The notes beneath the pieces were generated by a model that worked only from the letters and a program-made list of their open reading frames with translations, did not search any database and had not been told where the DNA came from. A DNA stretch of 64,000 nt from Plantago ovata (taxonomy: Eukaryota; Streptophyta; Magnoliopsida; Lamiales; Plantaginaceae), in assembly GCA_028274465.1 (NCBI GenBank), contig CM051456.1:79904753-79968752 (forward strand), in the 5' to 3' direction. The position numbers and the translations under genes were made by a program. Below, piece after piece: positions 43,374 to 54,918 of the stretch; position 1 is the stretch's first letter, and each line of letters begins with the position of its first letter.

Positions 43374-44651
43374 TGATGAATGTGTATTTTACACTTTCAT
43401 TTGAGTCTTTTTCACCTAATTTAGCTATCATCTATGTTAATTTAGCTATATTTTAGTACATTTTATTAGAATAGTGTCACGTTTCCCTTTAGATTTTATT
43501 TTACAGGTTTTGGTTGAAATTCGGAGATTTACGGGCAATTATATTGAAGTCTACAAGGAATTGGTGTTCCAGAAGCATATTTGGAGTATCTGAAGGTCTT
43601 CGGATAGGATTTGGAGTCTAGGGCCGAATCTGGAGGTTAGAAGGCCATTAGAAGTCTAAAACGGAGTCCGAAAAGGTGAAGAAATCCAAATCCGCGTCGA
43701 AAAACGCGGAAATTCCGCGAAATACTGGGGGGCGAACCACCCCAGCTCTCGGGCGAACCGCCCCAAAAGTTTTTCGGGCCTATATATAGTTGCGAGTTTT
43801 CTCTCCGAAAATCATATCTTTCCAAGCCTACTTTCTCACCTCTCTCTATAGTTTTAGGGAGGAACTTCCCGGGGCCTGTCCTGGGAGTTCCATAGCTTAG
43901 GGGATACTTTTTCATAGCAGATTGGAGCGCGTAGGATCGCAATCATCCGGAGATTGACAACCTTCGGTAACTTTGTATCTTACAACTTTTATATACTTAT
44001 TTTATTTCTTTCAATATGTTTTCTTCTATGATTGCTATTGATTGCATGCACATTATGAGTAGCTAAATTTATCGTTGGTGGTAGTATGTGAATTGTTAGC
44101 GAGGGAAGATAATCATGCTAATGGCTATATCGCGCATTATACTCCGTGTCATTGCTTTGTTTCGTTGATGAGTTGAACACCAAAATTCTCGTATGTTGTA
44201 TTGATCATTATGCACACTTGGACACTTGTCGGCCAATCAGACCAAATTATCTTCGTAGTGTTGAATGATTACGGAACACAATAGGACGTTAGTTGTTGAC
44301 AAGTCAGACCCATATTATCTTCGTAGTGCTTAATACTTGCAACAAGACCCAAGATTCATTCAAAGATCTCTATGCAAGACCGAGGAATTTTATGCATGAT
44401 TATCGACCCATTATGTTAAGAAGGACCATACTATCACCAACCTCCATTATCTGCTTGAAAACCCCCTATTGCTTTCTATCTGCTGTTTTATATTCTAAGT
44501 TAGATTTGATAAAGCTAGTATAGTCCTGAGAGAACGACACTCGAGTCATTCTACTACTACACTACGGTTTTCGTTGTAGTTGTGGATTGCCTTTGGCTAA
44601 ATAACAAATTTTATTTGCTTGAATCGGAACCCGACAAATTCCCGTTCATCA
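43374..44651 (+). repeat. B4 5' LTR
   Basis: 1278 bp, TGATGAATGTG...GTTCATCA; palindromes GGGCGAACCACCCC and GGGCGAACCGCCCC at 43728-43767; TATATATA 43781-43788. Confidence 0.9.
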
Positions 44652-44654
44652 AAT

Positions 44655-44672
44655 TGGCGCCGCTGCCGGGGA
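44655..44672 (+). promoter_or_regulatory. Primer binding site, tRNA-Asp (B4)
   Basis: TGGCGCCGCTGCCGGGGA, 3 nt after the LTR. Confidence 0.9.
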
Positions 44673-44903
44673 CTATACTCCTTTTTTCTGTTTAATTTGT
44701 TTATATTTACAGCTTTAGATTCCTAATTCTATTAGTTTTAGTTTTCCTTTTTAATCTCTCTCTGATACTGCTTTCCAAGTCTGTTTCTAATTCACCTTTC
44801 CTAGCCTTAGTAGTATTCGATATCTAGAAATATTATCGATTTTCGAAATTTCTAACAAGGCTAATTTTTAGTTTTGAGTTGCTCTTACTACAGAAATACA
44901 GAT

Positions 44904-45641
44904 ATGATGTCCATGCGCGCTCGCATGACACCCCAATTCTCGCAAGTGAGGAGAGGATCTTCCGTATACCTGGAAAATGAGTTAAGGAGGTATGAGGTGA
45001 CGGAGTCCATGGTGAGGTACTTACCAAGGTACGAAGATGGAGTAGGGATGGACCCAGGGAGTTTCATTCGATCCTATGAGAAGGAAATAGAAAGAATTCC
45101 AGTAGAAGGGTTTACTAAGGACCAATTGTGCAGGAAATTATTTTCTTTTGCTCTTGGATATGAGCCGAGGCGTTGGATTGCAAGGTTTGAACCAGGATCG
45201 CTGAAAACTTGGGGCCAAGTAGTAGAAGAGTTCTTGTCGCGGTTCATGCCCTATCATGAGACAATTGCCTTACGTGATAGGATCCAATATTTCGAGCAAG
45301 GAGAGTATGAGCAGTTTTGTGACGCCTACGAACGTTTTGAGCTGTATAAACGTGAGTGCCCCCATCACCGTTTCGAAGATGGGGAGTTGATTTGGTGCTT
45401 CGTTGGTGGACTTCGTGAAGAGGAACGTCTTAGAGTGGATCGGTTGAGCGGCGGTCTGGGAGAATGTACGGTCGACGAGGCAGAAGAAGTCCTCCGTAAG
45501 TACGCCAGAGGTTTAACACAATCCGATGAGGTCATACCAATTCACATCACCGCAAAGGAAGTAGATCAAGGTGAAGCAGGAAGCTCATCCAAGGAGTATT
45601 TTGAAGCCGAAGAAATCAGTGAGGAAGATGCACATGCCTAG
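44904..45641 (+). pseudogene. gag: B4 gag-like protein
   Basis: First ATG 44904. 245 codons to TAG 45639-45641; the frame then stays open to about 45840 with an acidic stretch (EEEEVRELEEEKGLEG), so the TAG may be a mutation. The capsid-type Gag region (Retrotrans_gag pattern) is DPGSFIRSYEKEIERIP, GYEPRRWIARFEPGSLKTWG, EEFLSRFMPYHETIALRD, CDAYERFELYKRECPHH. There is no zinc knuckle and no protease. Its N-terminus and most residues differ from the B and A Gags. Confidence 0.7.
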
Positions 45642-45786
45642 CAAATTGAAGATGACCTTCGTATAGCAAAAGTTGCTGAAGAAGTTGAAGTAGCTGAGCA
45701 TCTTATGGAAGAATTCAGCTTGTTGAATTGTGCTGAGGAAGAAGAGGTTCGAGAACTTGAAGAGGAGAAAGGATTGGAAGGCGACG

Positions 45787-46228
45787 CCCCCAGGAGGTGC
45801 GGGGCGAGTTTCCCAGCATGGGGGGAGAACCGCCTCCCATGACCAGTGAGCTGGACGACCCCAGCTCCCCTGTTTCTTTACTCCCAGACATTCGCATCAA
45901 CCCAAAACCACTTCCTTCCGTTACTACTGAGGTTCTTAAGTACAAAGAGGTGAATCTACTTCTCCAAGGTGGAAAGCTTGATAAGCAAGATACACAGGAG
46001 CCACCACTAAACAAGCACCTCGATGAAGTCAAAGTGAATGTCCTCCTATTGATGAAGTCCTTATTGGATATGCCTGCAAAGCAAACCAGTCCATTCACCA
46101 TGGTGAGATCTTTGAAGCTTCCTAGGTCTCTTTGCTACATCGGACCAAGAGAATGGCGGCCACCGTGGGGAGGTACTCTTGAGTCCATTCTTGAATACTC
46201 AGCCGACCGAGGCCAAACCGTTCGGTAA
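45787..46228 (+). pseudogene. B4 downstream frame with palindromes
   Basis: A second frame, beginning inside a palindrome-like stretch (45787-45845, GGGGCGAG...GGGGGAGAACCGCC), encodes about 130 residues (SPVSLLPDIRINPKPLPS, EVLKYKEVNLLLQGGKLD, LLMKSLLDMPAKQTSPF). It is probably the C-terminus of the gag protein after a frameshift in the GC-rich stretch. Not recognised. The last residues overlap a noncoding stretch also present in B2. Confidence 0.4.
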
Positions 46229-46784
46229 CATCTAGTATCACTTTTTATTTACTCATTCTCTTTTGCTAGGGACTAGCTTAAGTTTCATGAGGGGGATGGG
46301 ATGTGAACCATGATGTTAAGTATTGTTTGGCTTTGTGATGTTGAGTAGGATAGTCTTGTTCTTTGTTTGCATTTGCACGTTTACTGCTTTCTTAGATTTT
46401 TTAGGTTGCATTCATCCTAGGATAGTTTTGCATGTTTTATATGGAGTCTATTGCCGAAGTCTTCGAACTTTTTTATTGGGTAGATCAACTAGCTATGCCA
46501 TTAATCGTATGCTTCATCTCTATGAATTTGTTTGAGGTTTTTCTCGCTTGGCTTGTCACATTTATATATTGCACTTAGTTAAGCATGGTAGTCTCGACAT
46601 CACTTAGTGGTGTTTTCTCTACTGCGGTTCACGAAGGCCTTTATAATAGGATGATGCATGTTAGGGTCTTATGGTTGTTTCCCGAGTAATTATGTACCTA
46701 AGAGGCAACAAGTCTTCACCATGCTTTGAGATTGCTAAATGCCTAGGAAGGAGGTAGTGTGAGGTTGTGTGATCCTTTGTTTAT

Positions 46785-46930
46785 AACCTATTCTTCCGAA
46801 TAGGTTTGGGGAGGGGATTACACCATCATAGACTTGTTTCTGTTTTTCATTTTCGTATCGTGAGTTTATTTTTCTTTTCCGTAAATTTTGTACTCCAACC
46901 TATTCTTTCGAATAGGTTTGGGGAACTCGT
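46785..46930 (+). repeat. Hairpin plus GGTTTGGGGA modules (B4)
   Basis: AACCTATTC...GAATAGGTT at 46785-46806 and 46897-46918, each followed by TGGGGA. Confidence 0.85.
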
Positions 46931-46973
46931 GTGAGTCATTTTGTTTCTCTTTTTGTTATGCTACTGCTGGCTA

Positions 46974-47105
46974 GAAAAAAATCGAAAAAAAAAGAAACAA
47001 AATTCCAGAAGAAAAAAAGAGAAAAAGAAAAAAAAGAATCTGGAAAGAAAAAAAGAAAAAAAAGAGAAGACCCCAAAAAGCAATGAAGGGTCCAAAAAAT
47101 AAAGC
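46974..47105 (+). repeat. A-rich purine tract (B4)
   Basis: A/G tract at the conserved place, ending in GACCCCAAAAAGCAATGAAG. Confidence 0.7.
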
Positions 47106-47676
47106 CAAATAGCAGTTTAGCAAAGTTTGAGTCTTTTCCATTTTTCGTATTGTTCGTAATTGTGTTTTTCTATTTTTTATCGTTTTTGTCTTAAGTGTCA
47201 TCTGTTCTAGACCACCCTCGTCCTGCCATTCAGGAAGTGGTGAATAGCTTAAGACTTTACTTAAGAGCTGGGTAGAATAGGGGAGAGTTGTCTTTTATAG
47301 GGAACCCTCCTTCGTTTGATGAGAGCCAGTACTGGTTAGACCTCTTTTGAGGAAAAGTCTTAACATGGTGGAACAGCAGTAAGTCCTCAGTTTCATAGGC
47401 ACGGGGAAACCATTCGTATCTTAGCATGCATCATTACGTCGTCACTGACTAGGTCCAGGTAGAGAATGTTACGAAAGACTATCTTGTCTTGACATAAGTG
47501 CTTATGTGGATGTGTATAAGTCAATCGAGACATTCTTCAACCTATATTCATGCTTTGATTTATATGGTTTTTGTTCGTATGTTATTTGGTAGATTCAGTA
47601 GATTAGTTCATTTTATTTGGCATGAAACTCCATTTTTGAGTCTTACATGTTTTTTGTATTAGAGTCTAGCTTAGTT

Positions 47677-47711
47677 GCTTGAGGACAAGCAAAGGTTCGG
47701 TTTGGGGAGTT
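47677..47711 (+). promoter_or_regulatory. 3' polypurine tract with hairpin (B4)
   Basis: GCTTGAGGACAAGC (47677-47690), then GGTTCGGTTTGGGGAGTT. Confidence 0.85.
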
Positions 47712-48873
47712 TGATGAATGTGTATTTTACACTTTCATTTGAGTCTTTTTCACCTAATTTAGCTATCCTCTTTGTTAATTTAGCTATATTTTAGTACATT
47801 TTATTAGAATAGTGTCACGTTTCCCTTTAGATTTTATTTTACAGGTTTTGGTTGAAATTCGGAGATTTACGGGCAATTATATTGAAGTCTACAAGGAATT
47901 GGTGTTCCAGAAGCATATTTGGAGTATCTGAAGGTTTTCGGATAGGATTTGGAGTCTAGGGGCCGAATCTGGAGGTTAGAAGGCCATTAGAAGTCTAAAA
48001 CCGAGTCCTAAAAGGTGAAGAAATCCAAATCCGCGTCGAAAAACGCGGAAATTCCGCGAAATACTGGGGGGCGAACCACCCCAGCTCTCGGGTGAACCGC
48101 CCCAGAAGTTTTCGGGCCTATATATAGTTGCGAGTTTTCTCTCCGAAAAACATATCTTTCCAAGCCTACTTTCTCACCTCTCTCTATAGTTTTAGGGAGG
48201 AACTTCCCGGGGCCTGTCCTGGGAGTTCCATAGCTTAGGGAATACTTTTTCATAACAGATTGGAGCGCGTAGGATCGCAATCATCCGGAGATTGACAACC
48301 TTCGGTAACTTTGTATCTTACAACTTTTATCTACTTATTTTATTTCTTTCAATATGTTTTCTTCTATGATTGCTATTGATTGCATGCACATTATGAGTAG
48401 CTAAATTTATCGTTGGTGGTAGTATGTGAATTCTTAGCGAGGGAAGATAATCATGCTAATGGCTATATCGCGCATTATACTCCGTGTCATTGCTTTATTT
48501 CGTTGATGAGTTGAACACCAAAATTCTCGTATGTTGTATTGATCATTATGCACACTTGGACACTTGTCGGCCAATCAGACCAAATTATCTTCGTAGTGTT
48601 GAATGATTACGGAACACAATAGGACGTTAGTTGTTGACAAGTCAGACCCATACTATCACCAACCTCCATTATCTGCTTGAAAACCCCCTATTGCTTTCTA
48701 TCTGCTGTTTTATATTCTAAGTTAGATTTGATAAAGCTAGTATAGTCCTTAGAGAACGACACTCGAGTCATTCTACTACTACACTACGATTTTCGTTGTA
48801 GTTGTGGATTGCCTTTGGCTAAATAACAAATTTTATTTGCTTGAATCGGAACCCGACAAATTCCCGTTCATCA
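47712..48873 (+). repeat. B4 3' LTR
   Basis: 1162 bp; 116 bp shorter than the 5' copy because of one deletion between CCATA repeats (5' LTR 44310-44314 and 44426-44430). Palindromes 48064-48107, TATA 48119-48126. Confidence 0.9.
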
Positions 48874-49275
48874 CTCATTCGTTGAGAGTCTGGGTAGAAT
48901 AGGGGAGTGTCTTCTCTTTCTAGGGAACCCTCCTTCGTTTGATGAGAGCCAGTATTGGTTCGCCCTCTCTTGAGGAAAAGTCTCGCTTGGTGAACAGTAG
49001 TAAGCCCTCGGTTTCATAGGCACGGGGCCATTGTAGTATGATAACATGCATCATTGTGTCGTCATTGACCAGGTCCAGGTAGAAGATGTTACGAGAGACT
49101 CCTTTGTTTAACCAGGTGCACATGAGAATGTGTATATTCGCAATCGAGGCATTCTTCAACCTACTTGCATGTCATGCTCATTTGGTTTTGTTCATAAGCA
49201 TTTGGTAGATTCAATAGATTAGTTCACTTTACTTGGCATGAGACTCCTTTTGTGTTGCACTTAGGATAGTTTGTT

Positions 49276-49310
49276 GCTTGAGGACAAGCAAAGGTTTGGT
49301 TTGGGGAGTT
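49276..49310 (+). promoter_or_regulatory. 3' polypurine tract with hairpin (A2)
   Basis: GCTTGAGGACAAGC (49276-49289), then AAAGGTTTGGTTTGGGGAGTT. Confidence 0.85.
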
Positions 49311-50717
49311 TGATGAACGTATTTTTGACGCGTTCATCTTGTCTTTTTACCTTCTTTTGCTATCTTTTAGCCTTGTTTTTTGGTTAGTTTTGTAGAATAG
49401 TGTCACGTTTATTGTTTTCTGCATTTTCAGGCACTTAGGTACGAAATGGCGTTTTTCGGAGCTAAAAACGAGCTTTTTTGATAGAAAATGGCCCCGTTGA
49501 AGTTCCTTGATCTCCACGGCTTGTTCGTGAGTGTTTGAGCATCAGTAAGCATTGAGAAGGATGAGTCCAAGGCACCCGAGGGCCGTACGAGGGAAAAAAG
49601 ATTGAGTTTGAAGACAAAAATCTGCCCAGGAGCCAAGCTAAGCGCCTGGAATAGTGAAGCGCTCCGCTTCATTTTTCAGGAGCTTTGGCACAGCAGCCAA
49701 GCGAAGCGCTTGGAGGGCCCAAGCGCTTCGCTTGCCAAGCGCTCCGCTTGGCCTCTCCAAGGCGTCCGCTTGGCAGCGGTTACGTTTTCGGATTTTCATT
49801 CTTAGATCTAATCTTCAGTTACTTTTTGGATACTTTTGAACATTGGCTTCGTTTTGGAGAGCTCCTAAGCCCCAAAACTCAGAGAAAACTCAGATTACAT
49901 TGTATTTTAGATTGGATTAAAGGTTTTGGCATAGGATTGCATCCATTGTTTCATCTACGGAGAGGTTTTCATCAATACCCAACGATTAGTGACAGCTTGG
50001 TGGTAACATTGTATCATTATCTCTTGTCTAGTAGTTTGATTTGATGTATTCTATTTACAATTCATATGATTTGATGTCTATGTTGAAGAATATGAGTAGC
50101 TAAATCCTTTGTGTTGGTGGTAGAATGTAGAATATGCATGCTATGGGTTATGTTTATGCTTACATGAGATTGTGATTCAATCTTGCTGCAAATTTCTTCA
50201 TATGATTCTTAGTTGCCTATAAAATATATTCGAATTGAGTATAGTGACAAACTCTTGGTCAATGAAAGCTATAGGATTGTATGTTAGAGATTTGCAGCAT
50301 GCTAGATAAATGGTGTCAGTGACAAGCACCTCAAAAGTATTGATTGTGGTCTTTTATGATGTGTGTCTTGAAAGTTACCTAGACGAGTTGCTTAGCAGAC
50401 TTGATCGAAGGTTTTACGCACTGAACTTGTGAGCATATTCGTAACCCATGCATGTGTATTTGATTTCTACCACCAACCGTTTTCAAAACTTGATTACAAC
50501 AATCTGATTTCTCGTTGCTTTGTTCTAAGAAAACAATTCTACAAACACTTGAACTCGTTTCGTTGTCTGAAATAACTAGCAAAAACCACAAACAAAGCCA
50601 CGTTAGGTCCCGAGAGAACGACACTCGGGGACAACTTGCCATTGCACTCTAGTTTGTGTAGTGATAAGTGTTCTTTGGCTATTAAACAAATTTAATTGGT
50701 GAAAAACGACATCATCA
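49311..50717 (+). repeat. A2 3' LTR
   Basis: 1407 bp, TGATGAACG...CATCATCA; palindromes 49629-49774. Followed by GTTGC (50718-50722). Confidence 0.9.
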
Positions 50718-51362
50718 GTTGCTACACCATATCATCCACAGACTTCTGGGCAAGTAGAGGTTAGCAACTGGCAAATTAAAAAGATCCTTGAGCGTGTGGT
50801 GAAGCCTAACAGGAAAGATTTGGCTGGAAAACTGAATGATGCGCTTTGGGCGTATAGAACCAGCTACAAAACAGTAATCGACACCACACCGTACAGACTA
50901 GTGTTTGGGAAAGCATGCCACCTTGCGGTTGAGCTTGAGCACCGAGCTTATTGGGCAATAAAGGAGCTAAACCTTGATATGGGAAAATCTGGGGAAGAAA
51001 GGTTGATGCAACTCGACGAGCTTGATGAACTACGCCTCAGCGCCTATGAGAACTCCAAACTTTACAAGGAACGAACCAAGAAGTATCACGACCGTGACAT
51101 TGTGCGGAAAGAGCTGATCCCTGGTCAGAAAGTCTTAGTGTTCAACTCCAGACTTCGCTTATTTCCAGGGAAGCTCTGTACTCGATGGGATGGACCATAC
51201 GAGATTGTCCAAGTTGCTCCCCATGGAGCTGTAGAACTCTTGGACCCGAAGACTGGCGATACCTTCAAGGTGAACGGGCAACGTGTGAAACCATACTTTG
51301 AGCTTCCCAGTGATCAAGTGGAGGTTGATCATCTCGACCTCACCACTCCCACTTTCACATGA
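50718..51362 (+). pseudogene. pol: Element C pol, second part (integrase C-terminus)
   Basis: Continues the integrase cut at 37360: [16 protein letters not shown] carries the third catalytic residue (Glu), followed by [14 protein letters not shown] and a C-terminal domain with [18 protein letters not shown], which is GPY/F-like. The frame is open to TGA 51360-51362. This part shows no stop, unlike the first part. Confidence 0.9.
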
Positions 51363-51497
51363 GAGTATGTAGCTTGTAGTTTTTTTGATCTTTAGTGCTT
51401 TTACCTTTGTGTAAGAGTATGTTTTTGGTGATAAGATAGGTAAAAAGTAGATATTTTTTGTATTCGGAGGTGATTCACTCGGAACCAGGAGTCTGCA

Positions 51498-51677
51498 GCT
51501 CCCAGGCGGACCGCCCCACACGGGGCGGTGCGCTTGGGAGGGGCAGAACCCCCGGGCAATCCTGCCACTCCCAGGCGGACCGCCCCTCACCCGGGGCGGT
51601 GCGCCCGGGAAGGGCAGAGGCCTAGGCGCCCCTGGGCACCCAGTCGGACCTCCCCACACGGGGCGGTGCGCCTGAGG
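51498..51677. repeat. C-type palindrome array
   Basis: Repeated CCAGGCGGACCGCCCC followed by CGGGGCGGTGCGCC, three rounds. The core GCGGACCGC equals the A-family core, while the flanks (CCAG, CCCC) are C-specific. Confidence 0.85.
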
Positions 51678-52345
51678 GCGCCTGTGATCCGGGTGCCCAA
51701 ATTTGACCCCGGACACCACAAATCGACCCTTTTACCCTTTTTATCACCCGTTTTGGTTTCTCACGAGTTTCCTTGAGTGATACAGGTTACAGGTATACGT
51801 CTAGCTCTCACCTCATATCCACTTTCGACGTTCGGGACAAACGACGAAGTTCAGGTTTGGGTAGGAGGGTTATCGCTGGTTATTTCTATAACTTATTTTT
51901 CTTATGATAACTCGTGAAAACCTTTGTTTGCACGTTTACCGCTTTCTTAGGATTTAGTTTCTTCGTATGTATTCATCCTTAGTCTAATTTTGCATGATGT
52001 TGTGTGGAGTTCAATGCCAAATTTTTTGAAATTTTTTATTATATACACTAAGTGTTTGTGACCATTGCCCATACATTGCATCTCTATGGAATAGTTTGAG
52101 GTTTATCTCGCTTGGCTTGTCATATTTGTATGTGCACTAGTTAAACTTGGTAGTCTCGACATCACTACGTGGTGTTTTCTCTACTGCGGTTCGCGAAGGC
52201 CTTATAAAATGTTGCATGTTAGAGTCTTTGGTTGTATTCTCGTGTAATTATGTACGTGAGAGGCAACAAGTCTTCACCTTGCTTTTTGAGATTGCTAAAT
52301 GCCTAGGAAGGAGATATAGAGTGAGGTGTGTGATCCTTTGTTTGA

Positions 52346-52690
52346 AACCTATTCTAACGAATAGGTTTGGGGAGGGGGTTACTTTCATTATGACTTGTTT
52401 TTCGTCTTGTTGAGTCATGTTGAGTTTGTTTTTATTTTTTCTTGTGAGTTTGTGCTCCAACCTATTATTTCGAATAGGTTTGGAGAGGTCATTGTAGTGT
52501 TGTTGTTATTTCCTTTCATTGTACTTCCATTGTGCTACTGCTGGCTATAAAAAGAAAAAGAAAAAAAAAAGAGAAAAATCAGAAATTCCAGAATCTGAAA
52601 AAAGAAAAAAAGAAAGGAAAAAAAAAAGGAAAAGAGAATAAGACCCAAAAAGCAAAAGAAGGGTCCAAGCAAGCCAAAAAGCAGCTTTAG
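52346..52690 (+). repeat. Hairpin modules and purine tract (C)
   Basis: AACCTATTC...GAATAGGTT at 52346-52367 and a one-mismatch copy at 52459-52480, each followed by TGGGGAGG or TGGAGAGG. Then a purine tract (about 52545-52680) with GACCCAAAAAGCAAAAGAAG. Confidence 0.85.
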
Positions 52691-53181
52691 CAAAGTATTG
52701 CATTATTTTTCAAATTGAGTTGTAAATTCTTCCTTGTGTTCTCGTGTCGCCTAGTCCAAGGCTTGTTCTAGACCACCCTCGTCCTGCCATTCAGGAAGTG
52801 GTGAAGAGTTTTTCTTTAAGAGTCGGGTAGAATAGGGGAGTGTTGTCTTTTAGGGAACCCTCCTTCGTTTGATGAGAGCCATTATTGGTTCGACCTCTCG
52901 TGAGGGAAAGTCTCACTTGGTGAACGGTAGTAAGCCCTCAGTTTCATAGGCACGGGGCAACAATTTGTATTTTGATATGCATCATTACGTCGTCATTGAC
53001 TAGGTCCAGGTAGAGAATGTTACGAGAGACTCCCTTGTATAACAAAGTGCATATGTGAATGTGTATAGGTTCAATCGAGACATTCTTCAACCTACTTCCA
53101 TGTTATGATTTGTATGGTCTTTGTTCATAAGCATTTGGTAGATACAATCGATTAGTTCTTCTTGTTTGGCATGAGACTCCT

Positions 53182-54806
53182 TGTTAGGAAACTTGTAGTT
53201 TTGATGAGCAATTAACCATGCTAAATTAAGGAAAGTCCAGTAACTAGTACTCTTAAGGTCCATAGGAATTTAGAATTTTAAGGACATTGTAAAAGAGGAA
53301 CGTTTGCTGAAGACTTAGTTTAGGTGCTAGATAGGTTGGTTTTTACCGCTTATGATGTATTTTATTTTCTGAAAAGAAAATAACTTATTGAAGCTTTAGC
53401 TTATGATGTATCTTATTTTCTGAAAAGAAAATAACCTATTGAAGCATTTGCTGACGATGTACTTTGTTTTTACAAGAAACTATTGAAGCATTTAGAAACC
53501 GCTCAGAATCTTGAAGATTATTGAAGATCTGAAGACTTGAAGAATTCGAAGATCTGAAGACTAGAAGATTGTTGAACACTGGTATCTACAAAGGCACGTG
53601 TTGCTCAGAAAGTGGAAACTTCAGCAACAGCATTGCATAAGTGAAAATCTAAAAGACAGAGTAGGTTGTGCTTGCTGAAACTGAGACTGGCCACTTGCTG
53701 ATGGAACATATGTGACCTCTTGCTGAAAGTACTTGAATTTGCGCTCCAATGTTACTGTTTGAATTCTATTCAAATAAGCATTAAATGCAAAGCTTGCACG
53801 CGAAGGACATGAAGACTAGAAGACAAACAAGGACGCTGCTGAAAGTACAAAAGCAAGATAGTGACATGTTAAGGAACAAAATCCTTGCAATTTAAAATTC
53901 AAACGGCTCCTTACTTGCACTATAAATAGAGGTCATCCGGCAAAGAGTTGAAGTGTGTCAACACCGTGACCAAACTCTCACTTGTGCTTAAACTTACATA
54001 CCTTCAAACTCTCTATACTGCCATTGATCCGTTCCAAGACTTAAAGCTTAAAAAAGCTACTTATGAAGAAGTAGAACAAACTCAGCTAAGAAATTAGTTA
54101 AGTGTTCTTTCTTTTAAACAAGAGCAAGTCTTGACACCAGAAACAATCAAACTTGTCTACTGCAAAGTATTCAAAGTTGTGTTTCGTAGATTACTTGGTG
54201 TAACTGAATAAGTTATAATTAAGTTATCTCACCCCAAAACTCTCTAACTGAAAATACACCCTTTCAGGCGTGATATTCAGGGGGAACTTAATCGAGCATA
54301 GTTTTGCTGATTAAAAGTACCAAGTTTGGTGGAGAACAAGGTTACGTTCTCTAGATTAGGTTGGAGACAAAGCAAGTGTGCTTTGGTTTCTGTTTAATCG
54401 CTCTAGATAGGAGATTGTAAGGAACCTCAATCATATCTTAGTGGATTCAGTCCTAGAAAGGACAAAGTGGATTAGTTGAGAGATTATGCCACTCTCAGAT
54501 ACCACTATAAAAGTGTTTGTGTGATTTACTTACTGTACTTAGTTTTCAGCAAATCATATCTGTCTGTACACAGTAACTCACATCACTTGCTGAAACCTTT
54601 ACTTACTGAAAGAGCACTTATTGTATCAAAGACTTCCGCTCTCTGATTTTAAGTATCTTACGCTTGCTGAGAAAGTTAAGTATCAGCAAACTCATTACTG
54701 AAAAGTAATAAGCACTTGCTGAGAATGTTTTAAACGACGAAAGTTTGAAAAGACTATTCACCCCCCCCCCCCTCTAGTGTTTTCTTGTTGTTTAAAGGGA
54801 CCAACA
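53182..54806 (+). repeat. D2 5' LTR
   Basis: 1625 bp, TGTTAGGAAAC...GGGACCAACA, with TATAAATA at 53931-53938 and a run of 12 C near 54761. About 70 bp longer than the D1 LTR, partly from a repeated segment (TTATGATGTAT...GAAAAGAAAATAAC) near 53350-53440. Confidence 0.9.
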
Positions 54807-54808
54807 AG

Positions 54809-54820
54809 TGGTATCGGAGC
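54809..54820 (+). promoter_or_regulatory. Primer binding site, initiator tRNA-Met (D2)
   Basis: TGGTATCGGAGC, one mismatch to the usual TGGTATCAGAGC, 2 nt after the LTR. Confidence 0.9.
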
Positions 54821-54918
54821 TGGAGGTTCTTTAACCTTCAGCACTGAACCTAGATCCCCTTAGGTGCTATCCGTAAATCACTCTCACTTGATCAGTTTTG
54901 TAGTGCTTTGCTGACAGG

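Larger units (their letters stand above)
43374..48873 (+). mobile_element. Complete B-related element B4 with a different gag
   Basis: 5.5 kb, LTRs 43374-44651 and 47712-48873, PBS 44655, duplications CTCAT at 43369-43373 and 48874-48878. Its LTRs and 3' noncoding region are B-like, but the internal frame encodes a Gag unrelated by eye to B1/B2 Gag. No protease, pol or ORF2 is seen. Inserted in the 3' noncoding part of A2. Confidence 0.9.
37361..50717 (+). mobile_element. Complete gypsy element A2 (contains B4)
   Basis: LTRs 37361-38707 and 49311-50717, PBS 38711, polypurine tract to 49310, duplications GTTGC at 37356-37360 and 50718-50722, inserted in the integrase of C. Gag-protease is present, ORF2 has been deleted, and B4 sits in its 3' noncoding region. 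Without B4 it is about 7.9 kb. Confidence 0.92.
51363..53181 (+). mobile_element. Element C 3' noncoding region
   Basis: No ORF2: integrase is followed directly by a palindrome array, hairpin modules, a purine tract and the sequence shared with A and B up to GGCATGAGACTCC, where D2 enters (CTCCT, 53177-53181). The C polypurine tract and 3' LTR should lie beyond D2, outside the window. Confidence 0.85.
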
